Source: CALMFT01 sp964563595 (GTDB lineage Bacteria; Patescibacteriota; Gracilibacteria; Absconditabacterales; Absconditicoccaceae). Taken from it: a DNA stretch of 59,110 nucleotides. The stretch is taken from positions 1 to 59,110 of the forward strand of contig CAZLWR010000004.1 in NCBI GenBank assembly GCA_964563595.1, read 5' to 3'. The notes below the pieces were generated by a model. That model was given only the letters and a program-made list of their open reading frames with translations. It had not been told where the DNA came from and searched no databases. Below, one piece after another: positions 41,640 through 52,854 of the stretch; position 1 is the stretch's first letter; each line of letters opens with the position of its first letter. The position numbers and the translations under genes were made by a program.

Positions 41640-42841
41640 GGTGTACGAATTATTTGCAAATAAATAGATTCCATATGTTTTACGCATGTACTTCGTTCAA
41701 ACTTCTTAGGACTAATTTCTTGGTACAATCATTTTCTACTGTTATCTATGGCTTCAATAATATTCTGCGTATTCCCGGGTTCTACAAATTGAACTTTACC
41801 GTAGACCACCTCAGGAATTGAAGCGACATTGGTAGTTACCAGCGGTTTTCACATGGCACAGACCTCACTCACTGCGAAACCAAATCACTCTGCACGGGTA
41901 GGCAATATAACAACATCGGCCAGTTGAATCCGATTTCTTAGTTCGTCTCTTGGTACTGAATCGATCCAAACAATATGTTTTTCTAACTTATGTTTAACAA
42001 TGTATTTTTCAATCTCAGCTACCGAAAAGCTATTTTTCATACCCAATATAGTACTGGGTTGCGATCTTGGTGCAATAAAGATCTGAATATAATCTGAATG
42101 CTGGCGTACAATACCGGCTATACTCTGCAGCACCGTATCAAATCCTTTGGCCAAGCCCAGTCTTCAAAAATATAATCCAACATACTTTCCTTCTAGTTCG
42201 TATCTTTTTCTCAATGCTTTGATATGTTCGCTATCGGTCTTTTTACTATCTCGAAATATATCATCAATACCATTATAGACCGTCTTGAGTTTATCATCTT
42301 GTATACCATACATGAGCCTCAAGCAATTTTTGGTGTAATTACTCACACAAATATAGTGACCAAATCTGCATATATTCATGATAAACCATTCATATAGGAA
42401 GTTTACCCAGCCCATTCGACCCACGAAATGAAACCACAGTTTACCATAGACTTCATGTACGGTCAAAACGGTTTTGAGTCAGCTTATTTTTCCTATAATC
42501 CAGGTAGGTATAACGCTAAAAAAAGTAGCACCATGCACAAAGTCTATTGCTCATCCTACACTATGTTTGTTTTTAGATGTTCTTATAAGATTGATTGCCT
42601 TGATAATAGATCGTCGTTGAAAATTGATTCTAGCTGTTCACACTCTTATTACTCTTACTCCATCAATATCTTCCTCTTTTTCCAATGTTTTATTGAATCT
42701 AGATGTAATGACGGTGACATGATGCCCTTCGCCAACCAAACCCCTCGTTAACTCATAAAACAAGGTCTCCCCTCCTCAGATATAAGGAAAAAAGTGGTCC
42801 AGGACAAACAGGATATGAAGTGATTTCTTGGCTGTAGACAT
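41630..42841 (-). CDS. Family 4 glycosyltransferase (403 aa)
   Basis: LHILFVLDHFFPYIGGGETLFYELTRGLVGEGHHVTVIT is the GT4 N-terminal signature; then TVLTVHEVYGKLW, HYICVSNYTKNCL, VYNGIDDIF, GLYFGRLGLAKGFDTVLQ and QLADVVILPTRAEGFGFAVSEVCAMGKPLVTTNVASIPEVV give the complete donor site, with several Gly as TGA. Likely part of glycan chain assembly. The ancestral end ...RTP-TGA overlapped ATG of the next gene; it now reads two codons further to TAG at 41630. A candidate promoter TTGATA-16-TATTGT lies upstream on the minus strand near 42870-42900. Confidence 0.87.
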
Positions 42842-43030
42842 ACAAAAACCCTATTAGAAGAGCAAAAACTAGTTTGTACAATATACATATCTCATTCATT
42901 ATCAAATAAAAAGTGAGCCGGCATATTGTCATATGTTTGTCAGTTTTTTTCTTAAATGACAAAACTATATCAGCGCCGTCCAAAAATAAAGAATAATCTG
43001 AAACACTACTTTAGCAATAACAAGTAGCAA

Positions 43031-43984
43031 ATGACATTTTTATCCACAAATCATTATCCAGGAGATCCTATTGTTCAAAGTTATTTTCGTGACCATGGAA
43101 AAGTCACTATAGCCATTCATCAACCAGGCTATCACAGATATAGTTGATATTTCTACAAAATGCTATTGTCAGATATATTCGTATCACTAGACACCGTACA
43201 ATTTGTAAAAAGAGAACGACAGAACAGACAGTTGTTTTTTTACGATGATGCCCTGAGACGACTTAGCCTACCAATTAACAATGGCAGAACTCCCATTCAA
43301 GAAAAGAAACTTATTGATCCGTCTACTCTCCAAGCCCATTGGGAAATTATACAAAGGATCTACAAACATACACCTTTTTTCGCTCACTACCTAGAGCAAT
43401 TTGAAGTAATTTATAAAGAGCAACGGGAATATCTCAATGATCTTTGCGATGCACTGATTCTAACCTGTAAAGAAATATTGGGAATATCTACCCTGTACCT
43501 CAGAGCAAGCAACTTCTATCAAGCTCATCAAGAGATCAAAAAAGGAGAACTCATCGGTGATATTATCCACCAGCTTGTCGGAACTCACCATCTAGATAAA
43601 ACCATCTATTTGCCAAGGGCTGCAAGTAGCAATGATAGTGAGTTTTATCTCAATCAAATATTTGATGAATCGGGTCTCACAGAAGAGCAAAAAATAAAAA
43701 ATACCTGAATTGATGTTTCATATTATGAATTCTCGCATCCTATTTACAAGCAACATCAACTACACAATCAGTTTATACCTTATCTGAGCATCATTGATCT
43801 GATTTTTAATCATGGTCCGCAAGCAAGACATATCCTTGAACAATCAGGAACAAAGTTACAACATTTATGTCATATTACTCCCTCATGAAATCCTTACTTT
43901 CAAAAATCCCCATCGAATGAGATCTATCATGTGCAACATTCACCAACATGATACAAGCAAACCACTACGCCGATCAGCTCGTAG
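43031..43984 (+). CDS. WbqC-family protein (317 aa)
   Basis: WbqC-like: VTIAIHQPGYHRYSGYFYKMLLSDIFVSLDTVQFVKRERQNR (family ..i.QPgYlPwlgyf..i..sDvfV.lD.vqy.k..w.nR). It continues with LSLPINNG, IDPSTLQAHWEIIQRIYKHTPFF, LDLI-like SIIDLIFNHGP, and ASN-type DKTIYLPRAASS. WbqC proteins occur in O-antigen and capsule clusters; the function is unproven. The normal family end is close to an ATGA start/stop junction at 43885; with UGA as Gly the frame runs 33 codons further to TAG at 43984, overlapping the next gene by 100 bases. Confidence 0.75.
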
Positions 43985-44502
43985 ATGTCATCAATAGAAA
44001 CTTCCCAGATTATCAACAAAAACTAACTCGTGAAACACTACTAGAGGGAAAGAAAAATCTTGATGATGGTCAGGTAGTGGATCTCAGCCAAAGACGAAAT
44101 AAGACAAGCGTGGCACTGCTGCAGTGAGAAGAAATAGTGTGATTTGGTATAGGAGTGCGTGAGGCATTTATCCAAAATAACACTACAATTCCAACACATA
44201 GAGGTTTCTTTTCGCACGTAGCGGTTGACACGCCATACAGAGGCAAAAATTCATTATTTTTGTTGATGAGCATTGTAGAGCTATTGTTTAAATCCTGAGT
44301 ATCTCAAATAATCTGATCGACTTCAGTACTCAATCATCATGCAGATACTTTGTATGCAAAGATTGCAAAAGAAAAAATCCTGACCGATGATGGACTACGA
44401 TACAAGTACAGCTATGATACACATTGTTTTGAATCTTGAAGAAAACTTATAGCAAGTATTCCTAAATATCAGCAAGCTATCACGGCTCTTTTATCTTCTT
44501 AA
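43885..44502 (+). CDS. GNAT-like acyltransferase (205 aa)
   Basis: The central part resembles a GNAT core: VALLQGEEIVGFGIGVREAF, FFSHVAVDTPYRGKNSLFLLMSIVELLF (compare ..VhP.yRGkG....L.......) and IIGSTSVLNHHADTLYAKIA (compare ..Nh.A..LY.k.g). The usual second Gly of RGxGxG is Ser/Asn here, so acetyl-CoA binding may be altered. Its ATG lies inside the wbqC reading frame, overlapping by 100 bases. It probably transfers an acyl group within the glycan pathway. TAA at 44500. Confidence 0.55.
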
Positions 44503-44514
44503 ATAACTACGCAC

Positions 44515-45165
44515 ATGAAAATCCTTATTATTGCGGCTCACCCAGACGACGCAGAAATCGCTATGGGTATGAAAATTCAAGACCACCTTACTAAGGGAGA
44601 TTATGTCCATATTCATTGTTTATCACAAGGTTGATATTATGGAGATCATATGAAAGAAATCAGAATGCAAGAATGTCAGGAATCCGCACAAGTCTTGGGA
44701 GTTTTGTATTATAGTTTTTCAGATATTACCGATACAGAATTCACAAATGAAAGAACTTTGATTAGAGATGCCATTCAACAACTGGTTGAAGAAGTACAAC
44801 CCGATATTTATTACACCCATTACCATGATGATCTACATTTGGATCATATCGTAACCAGCCAGGAAAGCCTCACCATGACCAAATCCGTTCCAACCATAGT
44901 CTACTTCAAATCACCCTATTCCAGAAACTTCAAACCCAATCTCTTTTTTATAGGAGATGAAGTACTAATGAACAAAAAACTCCAAGCTATCAAATGTTTT
45001 GAAACCCAAACTATAGCAAACCATACGAATGAAATGAAACACTATGCGTCTATAGCTCATGTCGATTATATCCCCCTTCCAGCGTTAGCTAATCTCAAAA
45101 GAGATTCAGGATACGACGTGGTATATACGGAACAGTTTTATGTGGAAAGGATGATTACGTACTAG
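44515..45165 (+). CDS. PIG-L/LmbE-family deacetylase (216 aa)
   Basis: MKILIIAAHPDDAEIAMGMKI is the zinc-binding AHPDDaEig.g motif. THYHDDLHLDHIVTSQ (the second H..H..H site, D-x-H-x-D-H) and a Gly-Asp rich loop complete the active site. PIG-L enzymes N-deacetylate GlcNAc-type groups on sugars or lipids. In a glycan cluster it would trim an N-acetyl sugar. Ends TAG at 45163, 5 bases from the stop of the convergent FAD gene. Confidence 0.85.
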
Positions 45166-45170
45166 AAATT

Positions 45171-47732
45171 CTACTTCTTCTCATGATATTCCTCCTCTGT
45201 ATTGATAGACCATAATTCTTTTCTATCAATAGTTCAGCTTATCAACATGTCAGCCAATCTCATAGAAGAAAGCATACTATGATCTTGGTTATTGTATCTA
45301 TGTGCTCCATTTCTACCTACACAATACAGGTTTTGTATTCCGTCTAGGTAGTTTTTTATCGTATCAAATTTATCATATCATTCTCCAAAGTAACAAGGAT
45401 AGGTATATTCCATCCTACGTACTACCCCATCAAGATATTGTGATCTATCCAATAATTGCATTTTCTCAAGTTCCTTGATGGCAAACTCAATCATCTCCTC
45501 ATCACTAATATTCCGGATTTCATCAGTTTTATTACAAAAATACTCCAATCCTATCCACACATTATTTTGATCTGCAACAAGATAAGGCGATCGGTTATTG
45601 AAAACCTGAATTCTACCTACCGTTGTACCTTCATCGTGAATATACAACCAATTATCCGGAATGATATTATTGAGCGTTTGATATTTACTCGTATTGGTAA
45701 CTAATAATTTCTTAGCCAATATCCCTACCGTGATAAAATCTCTATATTCCAAAAGATTTGATAATCTGGCTACTTCTGGATCTGCTCCTTCGAATCTTGT
45801 CATCAGTTCTTTGATCGGTGCTGTGGAAACAACAATATCTGATTCCACTGTTACTGTGTTTCAGTTTTTGGAATAAGATACGCTCTGCACAGATTGTTTT
45901 GATTTAATAAGATCGCCTGGTCTTTTCATCATCACTGTTTTTATGGCGATTCCATTTTCAAACTTTGTACCTTCGCCTTCTTGACTAGAGTCTATTTCAA
46001 ATCCAAGTTTTTTATAGAAAGCAATGGCATTCTGATTATATTCCACAACTTCAGAATACAGGTCCTGATGTAAAACATCTTTGAGAGAATGTTGCATTAA
46101 TCTTGTCCCCAAGCCCTTACCAATATATTCTTTGAGAATATAGATCCCTCATATTTTATGTAGTTTACCATTAAATCGAGGTGGATATTTTAATCACACC
46201 ACCTTTCCACGGTGTTTAATGACCAACAAACCTTTTCATGTGCTGATCTTTTGTTGCAAATCAGCAATATTTCTTTCTGAATTACGCTCAAATTTTTTTT
46301 GTATCATTTCTGCCGTTACTCCCGATGCCTCACTAACATAGCTCTCAATCCAAGACTGTTTTCTTACATACTCAATATCTTCGACGTCTTCTAATTCAGC
46401 ATTTGTAATTATTAGATCATCTTCAATAGTGATTTGAATATTTCTTTGTTTCAAAAAGGATTCAAGATTTTCCTTTGCATACTGAGCAATTTTTTCATGC
46501 TGCAGAGCCTCATCAAAGCTGAGTTTCATAATCTTTTCTCATTCATGCAAATGTAAGGTTTGATCATCAAAACCAAATACCTCATACATATGATCATAAA
46601 TCTCAATGCCATTAGCTACTATCCTCCTGCATCACCTATAACGTACATTATCTCTTGTGACTTTCATTTCCAGTTCTTCCTTGAGCTCTCTTTGTAATCA
46701 TTCAAAGATACTCTCTTCTTCTTCTACTCTACCTCCAAAGGTCGACATCAGTCCAGCTAACATCGGGGCACCCATGTCTCTGAGCTGCAATAAAATCTTG
46801 CCATCTTTAGTCACAGGTATAGCACAAACATGGTTTCTTTTTCATTCTACCCGTTGAGCTTCCTGAATATTGCTTACATTTGAATTTTGATTTTGAGTAA
46901 TAACGCCACCTACAAAGTCTGCACCAAAAACGATAGTTCATCACAAAGCTTGGACTTTATCAGCAACTACTTCCCACATCTGACCTGGTCCTAGTTTGGG
47001 ATAATAAAATTTACCAATCAAACTGGTCTCTGTTTGAGTAGATTGCTTGTCTCAGATTATCATTTTTTTAAAATAATCTCGAACTGCTTTACCAAGATTG
47101 AGTCATTTTACTCTTTGAGCACCTCGAGCACTGCTGATATCTTTTGGTCGTTTACCTCGTACTTTGTAGGTATAAGCATTGAAAAATCTGTCATATAACT
47201 TTTCGCCAAATCTAGATTTATAAAAACCTTCGAGATTGGACATATCATATTTCTTGAATTTGGAAGTGACATAGGAAATGCCACATAAGATGAGATCTAC
47301 CAAACCAAATTTGGATAAGGTGTCATAGGTGATAGATAAAGGATAATCAAAAAATTTCCTCTTCCAAAATATCCTGGATAACCTCCTCCTGGCGAGCATC
47401 AAAATATCCTCTTTATCAGGATCTGGTCAGCCAGGTTTAATTTCTGAAGTGATTCATAACTTTTTATAATCTGACGCCTCAGCACCCTGTAAAGGCATTT
47501 GACTGAACCATCGATCCATCACTCTTTGATCTTTACTGAAAAATCTATGTCAGCCTATATCTATTCTATTGCCTTTGTGATTATAGGTTTGCGCAAGTCA
47601 TCAGACTATATCTTGTTTTTCAATAATTGTTACGTTAAATTGATCAGATCTGGAAAGTAGCTCATATGCTAAAGTCAAACCTGCTGGTCATGCTCCTATA
47701 ATAAGAACGGATTGTTTTGTTTTTGAAGACAT
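45171..47732 (-). CDS. FAD-dependent amine-oxidase-like protein with nested Nudix and GNAT domains (853 aa)
   Basis: Residues 1-285 and 625-853 form one FAD oxidoreductase of the protoporphyrinogen-oxidase / UDP-galactopyranose-mutase-like type. The N-part has VLIIGAGPAGLTLAYEL, VGGLAQTYN, GGHRFFSK and LGPGQMWEVVADKVQALGG. The C-part has VTVESDIVVSTAPIKEL and CVGRNGAHRYNNQDHSM. Between them lies a full Nudix domain (about 290-410; box GGRVEEEESIFEGLQRELKEEL intact) and then a GNAT domain (about 430-605; IGGIYILKEYIGKGLGTRL, EYNQNAIAFYKKLGF). I followed the frame codon by codon through 45860-46240 and 46530-47105; only TGA (Gly) occurs. TAG at 45171. The host family normally has about 450-500 aa. 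Confidence 0.82.
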
Positions 47733-47873
47733 ACAATAAGCTGAAATAACAAAAGATAGAACAATGGACTATAGTAATTAATCTATACTTTTCCACAGAT
47801 TTCTAATGCGAATATAATTCTTTAAATTTTGTTATGCCCTTCTGTGAACGCAAGGGAAAAGTCATATTATATA

Positions 47874-47901
47874 TTGCATTATTATATAAATTATCTATAA
47901 T
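47874..47901 (+). promoter_or_regulatory. Candidate promoter for the paralogous pair
   Basis: TTGCAT at 47874-47879, a 16-base spacer, TATAAT at 47896-47901. Start of transcription would be near 47908, leaving a leader of about 70 bases before ATG 47980. The rest of the 47733-47979 gap has no gene that I can support. Confidence 0.5.
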
Positions 47902-47979
47902 ATAGGAAGATTAAGAAGTAAGCGACTTGAAGTTTCAGTGAGGCACTGGCAATACTAACTATTCACTTTTATATCATAT

Positions 47980-48654
47980 ATGCATGCGATGCAAAAACTA
48001 GAACAACAGGTGAAGACAGAAACTATTGTCAAACAAAGTATTGCGGATGGCACTCATAAATTAGCTTGTTCAATTGTACTTAAAGGTTCATGAAGCGGTA
48101 GTGCAATAGAGTTTGATATGTCATTGGTAGCAGGGACAGAAAAACAACAAGTACCTACATATAAAGCTGAAGGAGGTCGACAAAGCCTAGAGTATCCAGT
48201 CTTTTCACTCCATAAAGCATATAAAAATAGAGAAATAGAAAGTAGATATGCCCTTATCAATTATAATCAGACAAGTTATTGCCTCGTAGATTGTAAAACT
48301 GGGAAAAAAGCAGAAAAACCAAAATGGTTAGGCTTACTAAACAATACCACAATCCACAGTGCTATACTCAACAATCAGATTTCTACTCAAAATTTGGATG
48401 CCATTTCTAAGTACTCTTGAGGAGACATGCTCCTACCCAAAGACCCAAGCATAGATATAGAAGCTCTCTTGCAGACAGCTGATATACAATATACACATGA
48501 TTGGGCAAATTTTAACGGCTCTAGGAAAGCCTGTTATGCAACCTATGCACCAGACTACCAAAAATTAACTGACGCAATAGATTTTATATCGAAGCATGGT
48601 AATAAAGAGCTTGTTCAGATTATTGAAAGTGATCGTTCTATAAAGTGGAATTAA
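47980..48654 (+). CDS. Unknown protein, paralogue 1 (224 aa)
   Basis: No family recognised. Residues about 40-115 are clearly homologous to the next gene: EFDMSLVAGTEKQQV, then LEYPVFSLHKAYKNREIESRYALINYNQTSYCLVDCKTGK against IEFPIFSLYKAYREERIDQRYVILNCNQTVYFLVDCKTGK. The extra C-terminal 100 residues (NTTIHSAILNNQ, TYAPDYQKLTDAIDFISKHGNKELVQIIE) form a second domain. No signal peptide or TM helix. In-frame TGA at two places. ATG 47980 or 47989. The shared domain looks like a small beta barrel with a central helix. TAA at 48652. Confidence 0.6.
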
Positions 48655-48804
48655 ATATATTTACTATACTCATAGCAGTGTTATGGAACCAGAATCTGGG
48701 GCACTGGTACAAACCTTAAAGCTATATCCATAAAAACATTCTATATTATATTGCATTATGTCTGCTTATGTGTATAGTATATTGATTTATATTTTATCAC
48801 AAAA

Positions 48805-49233
48805 ATGAATCCTAATACAGAAAAAGTCATAGATCGTGAAAGTACGAGCATTAGTGGTTGATGGAAAGGTGCTACGCGTTTCAATACCTCTATGACACGT
48901 CTATTGTGACCGAGTAGAAATAAAAATGAAATGGAGTTTAGCATGGAAGTGATAGAAGAAACCAAAAGCAATGATATCCGAGCCTATACAGTTGAAGGAG
49001 ACCGAGGAGACATAGAATTCCCCATTTTCTCCCTTTATAAAGCTTACAGAGAAGAAAGAATAGATCAAAGATATGTAATATTGAACTGCAATCAAACCGT
49101 CTATTTTTTAGTAGACTGCAAGACCGGTAAAAGCACAAGAAAAATACCAGAACGGTTAAATCCAATGAGTGCCGAAGGCAAAGGCCATACAGCTGCTGCA
49201 ATCGAACAAGACACGACAATTCAGCGACAATAA
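48805..49233 (+). CDS. Unknown protein, paralogue 2 (142 aa)
   Basis: A shorter paralogue of the 47980 gene: residues about 45-115 repeat the same domain, ending in the identical LVDCKTGK. The N-terminal 40 residues (ESTSISGGWKGATRFNTSMTRLLG) and the polar tail are unique. Two in-frame TGA. It lies 150 bases after its relative, with a possible promoter in between (TTGCAT near 48750, TATAGT about 20 bases later), then a terminator. Function unknown. Confidence 0.6.
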
Positions 49234-49251
49234 CAACAATATACATCCAAG

Positions 49252-49277
49252 AACTAAGTTATAAGGCTTAGTTTTTT
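49252..49277 (+). terminator. Intrinsic terminator after paralogue 2
   Basis: AACTAAG, loop TTATAAGG, CTTAGTT, then TTTT. A 7-bp stem and T tract, 18 bases past the stop at 49233. The stop codon of the convergent flippase gene (49268-49270) lies inside the right arm. Confidence 0.75.
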
Positions 49278-50821
49278 ACTATATCCGAAGGTTTTGCTAT
49301 CAACATTTTTCCAAGTGCTATGGATTTTTTGAAAATAGGAATATTGATAAATGCAATAAAGATTGCATACAGTATTCAGCTTATTGCTAATCATGTCCCT
49401 GAAGAAAGTTTAGTGCTCATATCAATAGGCAGCAGGTAATGCAAAAGCAGTAATCATCCTATTCAAACCAAGAGATTTTTACCCAGCAACAAATAATCAA
49501 ACTGTAGGTATACTCAGCTTTTTTTGAGATCAAAATAAGAAAACAAAAACAGTATAAACCAAGTTAGTCCGACCGTCAAGGCTATACCATACACACCCAG
49601 GATTTGACTGAGAATTAGATTCAAAACAACATTTGCTACAAATGCTCAGATCAAGACTTTTATTCTTTGTTTGATAAGTCCCAATCCTGCATACACCATA
49701 AACAGCAATCCAGAAATAAGACCAAAAAAGACAAATGGCAGATTTCGTTTTACAATTGAACCCGCTTCTCGATAGGCTTGGCCGAATAAAAAGCTGGTAA
49801 TTTGATTGCTGTACATAAACAAAAATAATGATCACACCAAAGCTATGACTCACAAATAATTAATAACACCGTGCAATATCATTTCCAGAGTTGCATGATG
49901 CTTTCTGGCTTTGAGATGACTAATAAGCGGATAAAGTAAAGCACCAATAGGAGAAAGCAGAGTAATAAGAAGATTTGTCACCATCATACCATAACTATAC
50001 AATCCCGCCTCTTTTGTTCCAAACAAAAATGTCGTAAACTGTAAGTCTATCTGACCAATCAAAAATATCAGATTATTGGTAAATAAAACACCCAGAGAAT
50101 AGAGTTGGATTTTTTTATATTCTGATCGATCTCGTTGTAATGTTCACTGGAACGCAAGTTTCTTATATTTACGGAAAAACACTATTGCGGAAATACCTAT
50201 AGTCAATATCGCAGCCACAATCTGTGCCAACACAAAGCCGGTAAGGTTAGAACGTACGCCCAAAAAAGAAAATAAACCATACGGAACCAGGCAAACCGCA
50301 GTAATAAGTATGACATAATTGATCAGACCAAGGAGCTTATTCCAAAAACCATCCTGAAATACCAAAAACAATCAGTCTATAAAATTATAGAGTATGAAAC
50401 AAACTAAGTATATTCCAAACACCTGTACAATAAGTGCCGACGTAGGATCATCTAAGTAATGAAGGGCTATCCATTGAGCAAAGTAGTAAAGCACTCCCGC
50501 TAGAATGCATGAAGTAACAAGCTGGAAACCAAGCGTAAACCACAACAAGGTCTTGGATTTATTATAGTCTTTGTCTGCTAAATATTTGGGATAAAAATAC
50601 CCAACTGCCTCTTTAAAACCCAAATCATTATAAATAGCCAGGATGCCAGTAAGTCCGAGTAAAGAATAATATAATCAGACTTGCTCAAGTGGTAAATTGT
50701 GGGCAACAACAATTCTCAAAATATACTGCATGGGTGCGGTAAGCAAGGCTGCAGCATAAATCCAGAAAGTGTTTTTCAATATTCACTTTTGAGAAATGCT
50801 ATGTTCTATTTGATCAGACAT
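49268..50821 (-). CDS. Oligosaccharide flippase, Wzx/MVF-like (517 aa)
   Basis: About 12-14 TM helices and the typical order of the polysaccharide-transporter superfamily: SQKWILKNTFWIYAAALLTAPMQYILRIVVA, LPLEQVGLYYSLLGLTGILAIYNDLGFKEAVGYFYP (family ..ld..a..Al.....), FILYNFIDGLFLVFQ, LIGQIDLQFTTFLFGTKEAGLYSYGMMVTNLLI and LSPIGALLYPLIS. It would flip lipid-linked glycan units across the membrane, completing the locus. UGA codons lie in TM helices. Start ATG 50821; stop TAA 49268 inside a terminator arm. Confidence 0.82.
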
Positions 50822-50861
50822 GAAACACTAATACTAAAATCCTATGATACGCGTTAGAGCA

Positions 50862-51497
50862 CTAGTAGTTTATATCTAGCTTTTTTCAATATCAGCGTAG
50901 ATCAATCTCTTCGAGTATTTGTTTTTTCCCTCCTATGGCTCCTATAATCTGAAGGCGAGAAAAATCCGGCTGTATACGATAAGGTTTAGCGAAAGAGCTA
51001 TCTCTCAAAAACTTTAGCTGTGATATTATCTCCATTATCCTCTTATCGTCACGCAACAATCACGGTAATGAAAATAGTGAAGCGTGAACATCTGTTCTTC
51101 TTCAAAACAACTGCTCCGACACACAGTTCACCAGATGATCCGATGCATGTGGCTGCAATAAAAAATTGATCTCTGGCTTGGCAAAAGAATGCCAGTATGA
51201 AATTTTGTGCAAGGTAGGATTATCAAAAGTAGCTTGGCCTGATCATAGTATTGTTTCAATATCTGCTATTAATGATTGAATTGAGTGAGAAGTTTGATCT
51301 CCAAGATATTGTACTGTGGTGTGAAAAACACTCGGGAAATGTACTTTGCTAGAAACATCATGCAACGATAAAAACAGCTGGTCTTTGAGAGACCCTAATA
51401 ATAATTGACTTGGCTCATCCAAAGGAAACTGAAGATAGACATTTTGTATATGCATGTGCAAAAAACTAATCCAATTATCATCACGATTAGTAGGCAT
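50862..51497 (-). CDS. 2H-phosphoesterase / LigT-like protein (211 aa)
   Basis: Two HxT/S motifs at the expected spacing: FHTTVQYLG near residue 67 and DVHASLFSL near residue 145, each in a hydrophobic strand context, as in 2'-5' RNA ligase-like and cyclic phosphodiesterase proteins. N-terminus MPTNRDDNWISFLHMHIQNVYLQF. The family hydrolyses or makes 2'-linked phosphoesters on RNA or nucleotides. The C-terminus reads through two TGA to TAG at 50862. Moderate confidence, since the HxT motifs are short. Confidence 0.5.
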
Positions 51498-51538
51498 TCT
51501 GGCGAAAAAAGAAAGCTTAATCTGATTGTGTTATAAAA

Positions 51539-52720
51539 CTATGATAACATTATTATACTATCTTTGGGATGGGCAGAAGCAGTAGGCTTTCTTAATCACG
51601 ATTGCATAAGGCAAGAAACAACATTCTGGATATTTTTAATAACACCATCCTTTTCTATAATTAATCAGATCTTCTTCGTATTGATCACTTCCCAGGTATT
51701 GGATAAAAAAGTGATAACAGCGATCTCCACATACCCTAATGTTGGAATATATTCCATAGTCTTCTCAATAGCGATCTTATCTGCAGCAAAAAACTGAAGC
51801 AAGGCGGATTTCCCTTTGTGAAAAGCCTCCCATAATTGACGGTACTCACTATGGTGTATATGGCCTTCTTCATCTCGTGCTTCTCTTTTCTTGTTAAACT
51901 TAAGGCTCTCCGCACGATATGCATCTTCCATATAATTGAAAGCATTATCTAAAAGACCAACTGTTATTTTCAGTTTATTCTGTTTATCTGGATTGCATAG
52001 CTGAGTCAAACCATGCAGTGGAGGAAAATCAAATAGAATATCTTTATCTTCCTGCAAACCCTCATATATTTTATCTCTTACGATAATATTAAATCCTTCA
52101 TCATTCTGTATCTCCTGAGGAGGCCAGACCATTAAGCCACTTCCATTTGCACTCATCCCTTCGGCATTCAATGGATGAGCGGACACTTGTTTCGCCGGAA
52201 AAAGCCTTTCTGAGACACCAAATAACCTTGAAAGAATAGAAATAACATACTTTGGATTTTTACACTCTTCAAGATTAATACCGACCATTGTCTCCTCTGC
52301 TTCTCTTCTCAAGCCTTTATTGAGAGCATTAACCGTAAAACCATTGTGAGTATGACTATGATAGCCTATGTGCACAGATAAAGCAGCAATATCCCTATGT
52401 GTTTTTGTTTGAAATAGTCTCATAATCTGATCTTTGTGAGCATGCACCATACCCATTCCTACATAATCCCCGAAATTCTCTTTTCTAATCGTTTGCATGA
52501 GATCAGGAGAAAGTACCGGGTTTAAAGAAACAGAAAAAGGCTTCGTAACAACTGGACCTTGTTTGTTGAGAACATCATTCAATACTCTACTGTACAGATA
52601 ATACAGTGGAATATCACCCCGCACTCCCTCAAATTCACAAGGAGATCGCAATACTTGATCTTTTGAAATCTCATCATACAAAGAGTACTTTTCAGCTGGC
52701 TTATAAAATGCTAACTTCAT
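51539..52720 (-). CDS. Unknown protein, possible polysaccharide-deacetylase-like (393 aa)
   Basis: Residues 1-352 are uninterrupted by TGA; the frame then reads through TGA at 51665 to TAG at 51539. VHIGYHSHTHNGFTVNAL fits the H[ST]xxH zinc motif of NodB-type deacetylases (..igNHsysH..l), and AHPLNAEGMSANGSG could be the later loop. However, the leading TFDDG motif is not seen, so the assignment is weak. There is no signal peptide, which argues against cell-wall export. Unknown until compared structurally. Confidence 0.35.
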
Positions 52721-52854
52721 ACCATGATTATCGTATTCTACATGAAAATCACCTCATTGCTCAATCATTCCTTCATATCCAAAAAAGTAAATAGCCTGAT
52801 CATAATTGTTGAACTAATAGCTATTTATCTTTAAGAGTCAATACGATACATAAT

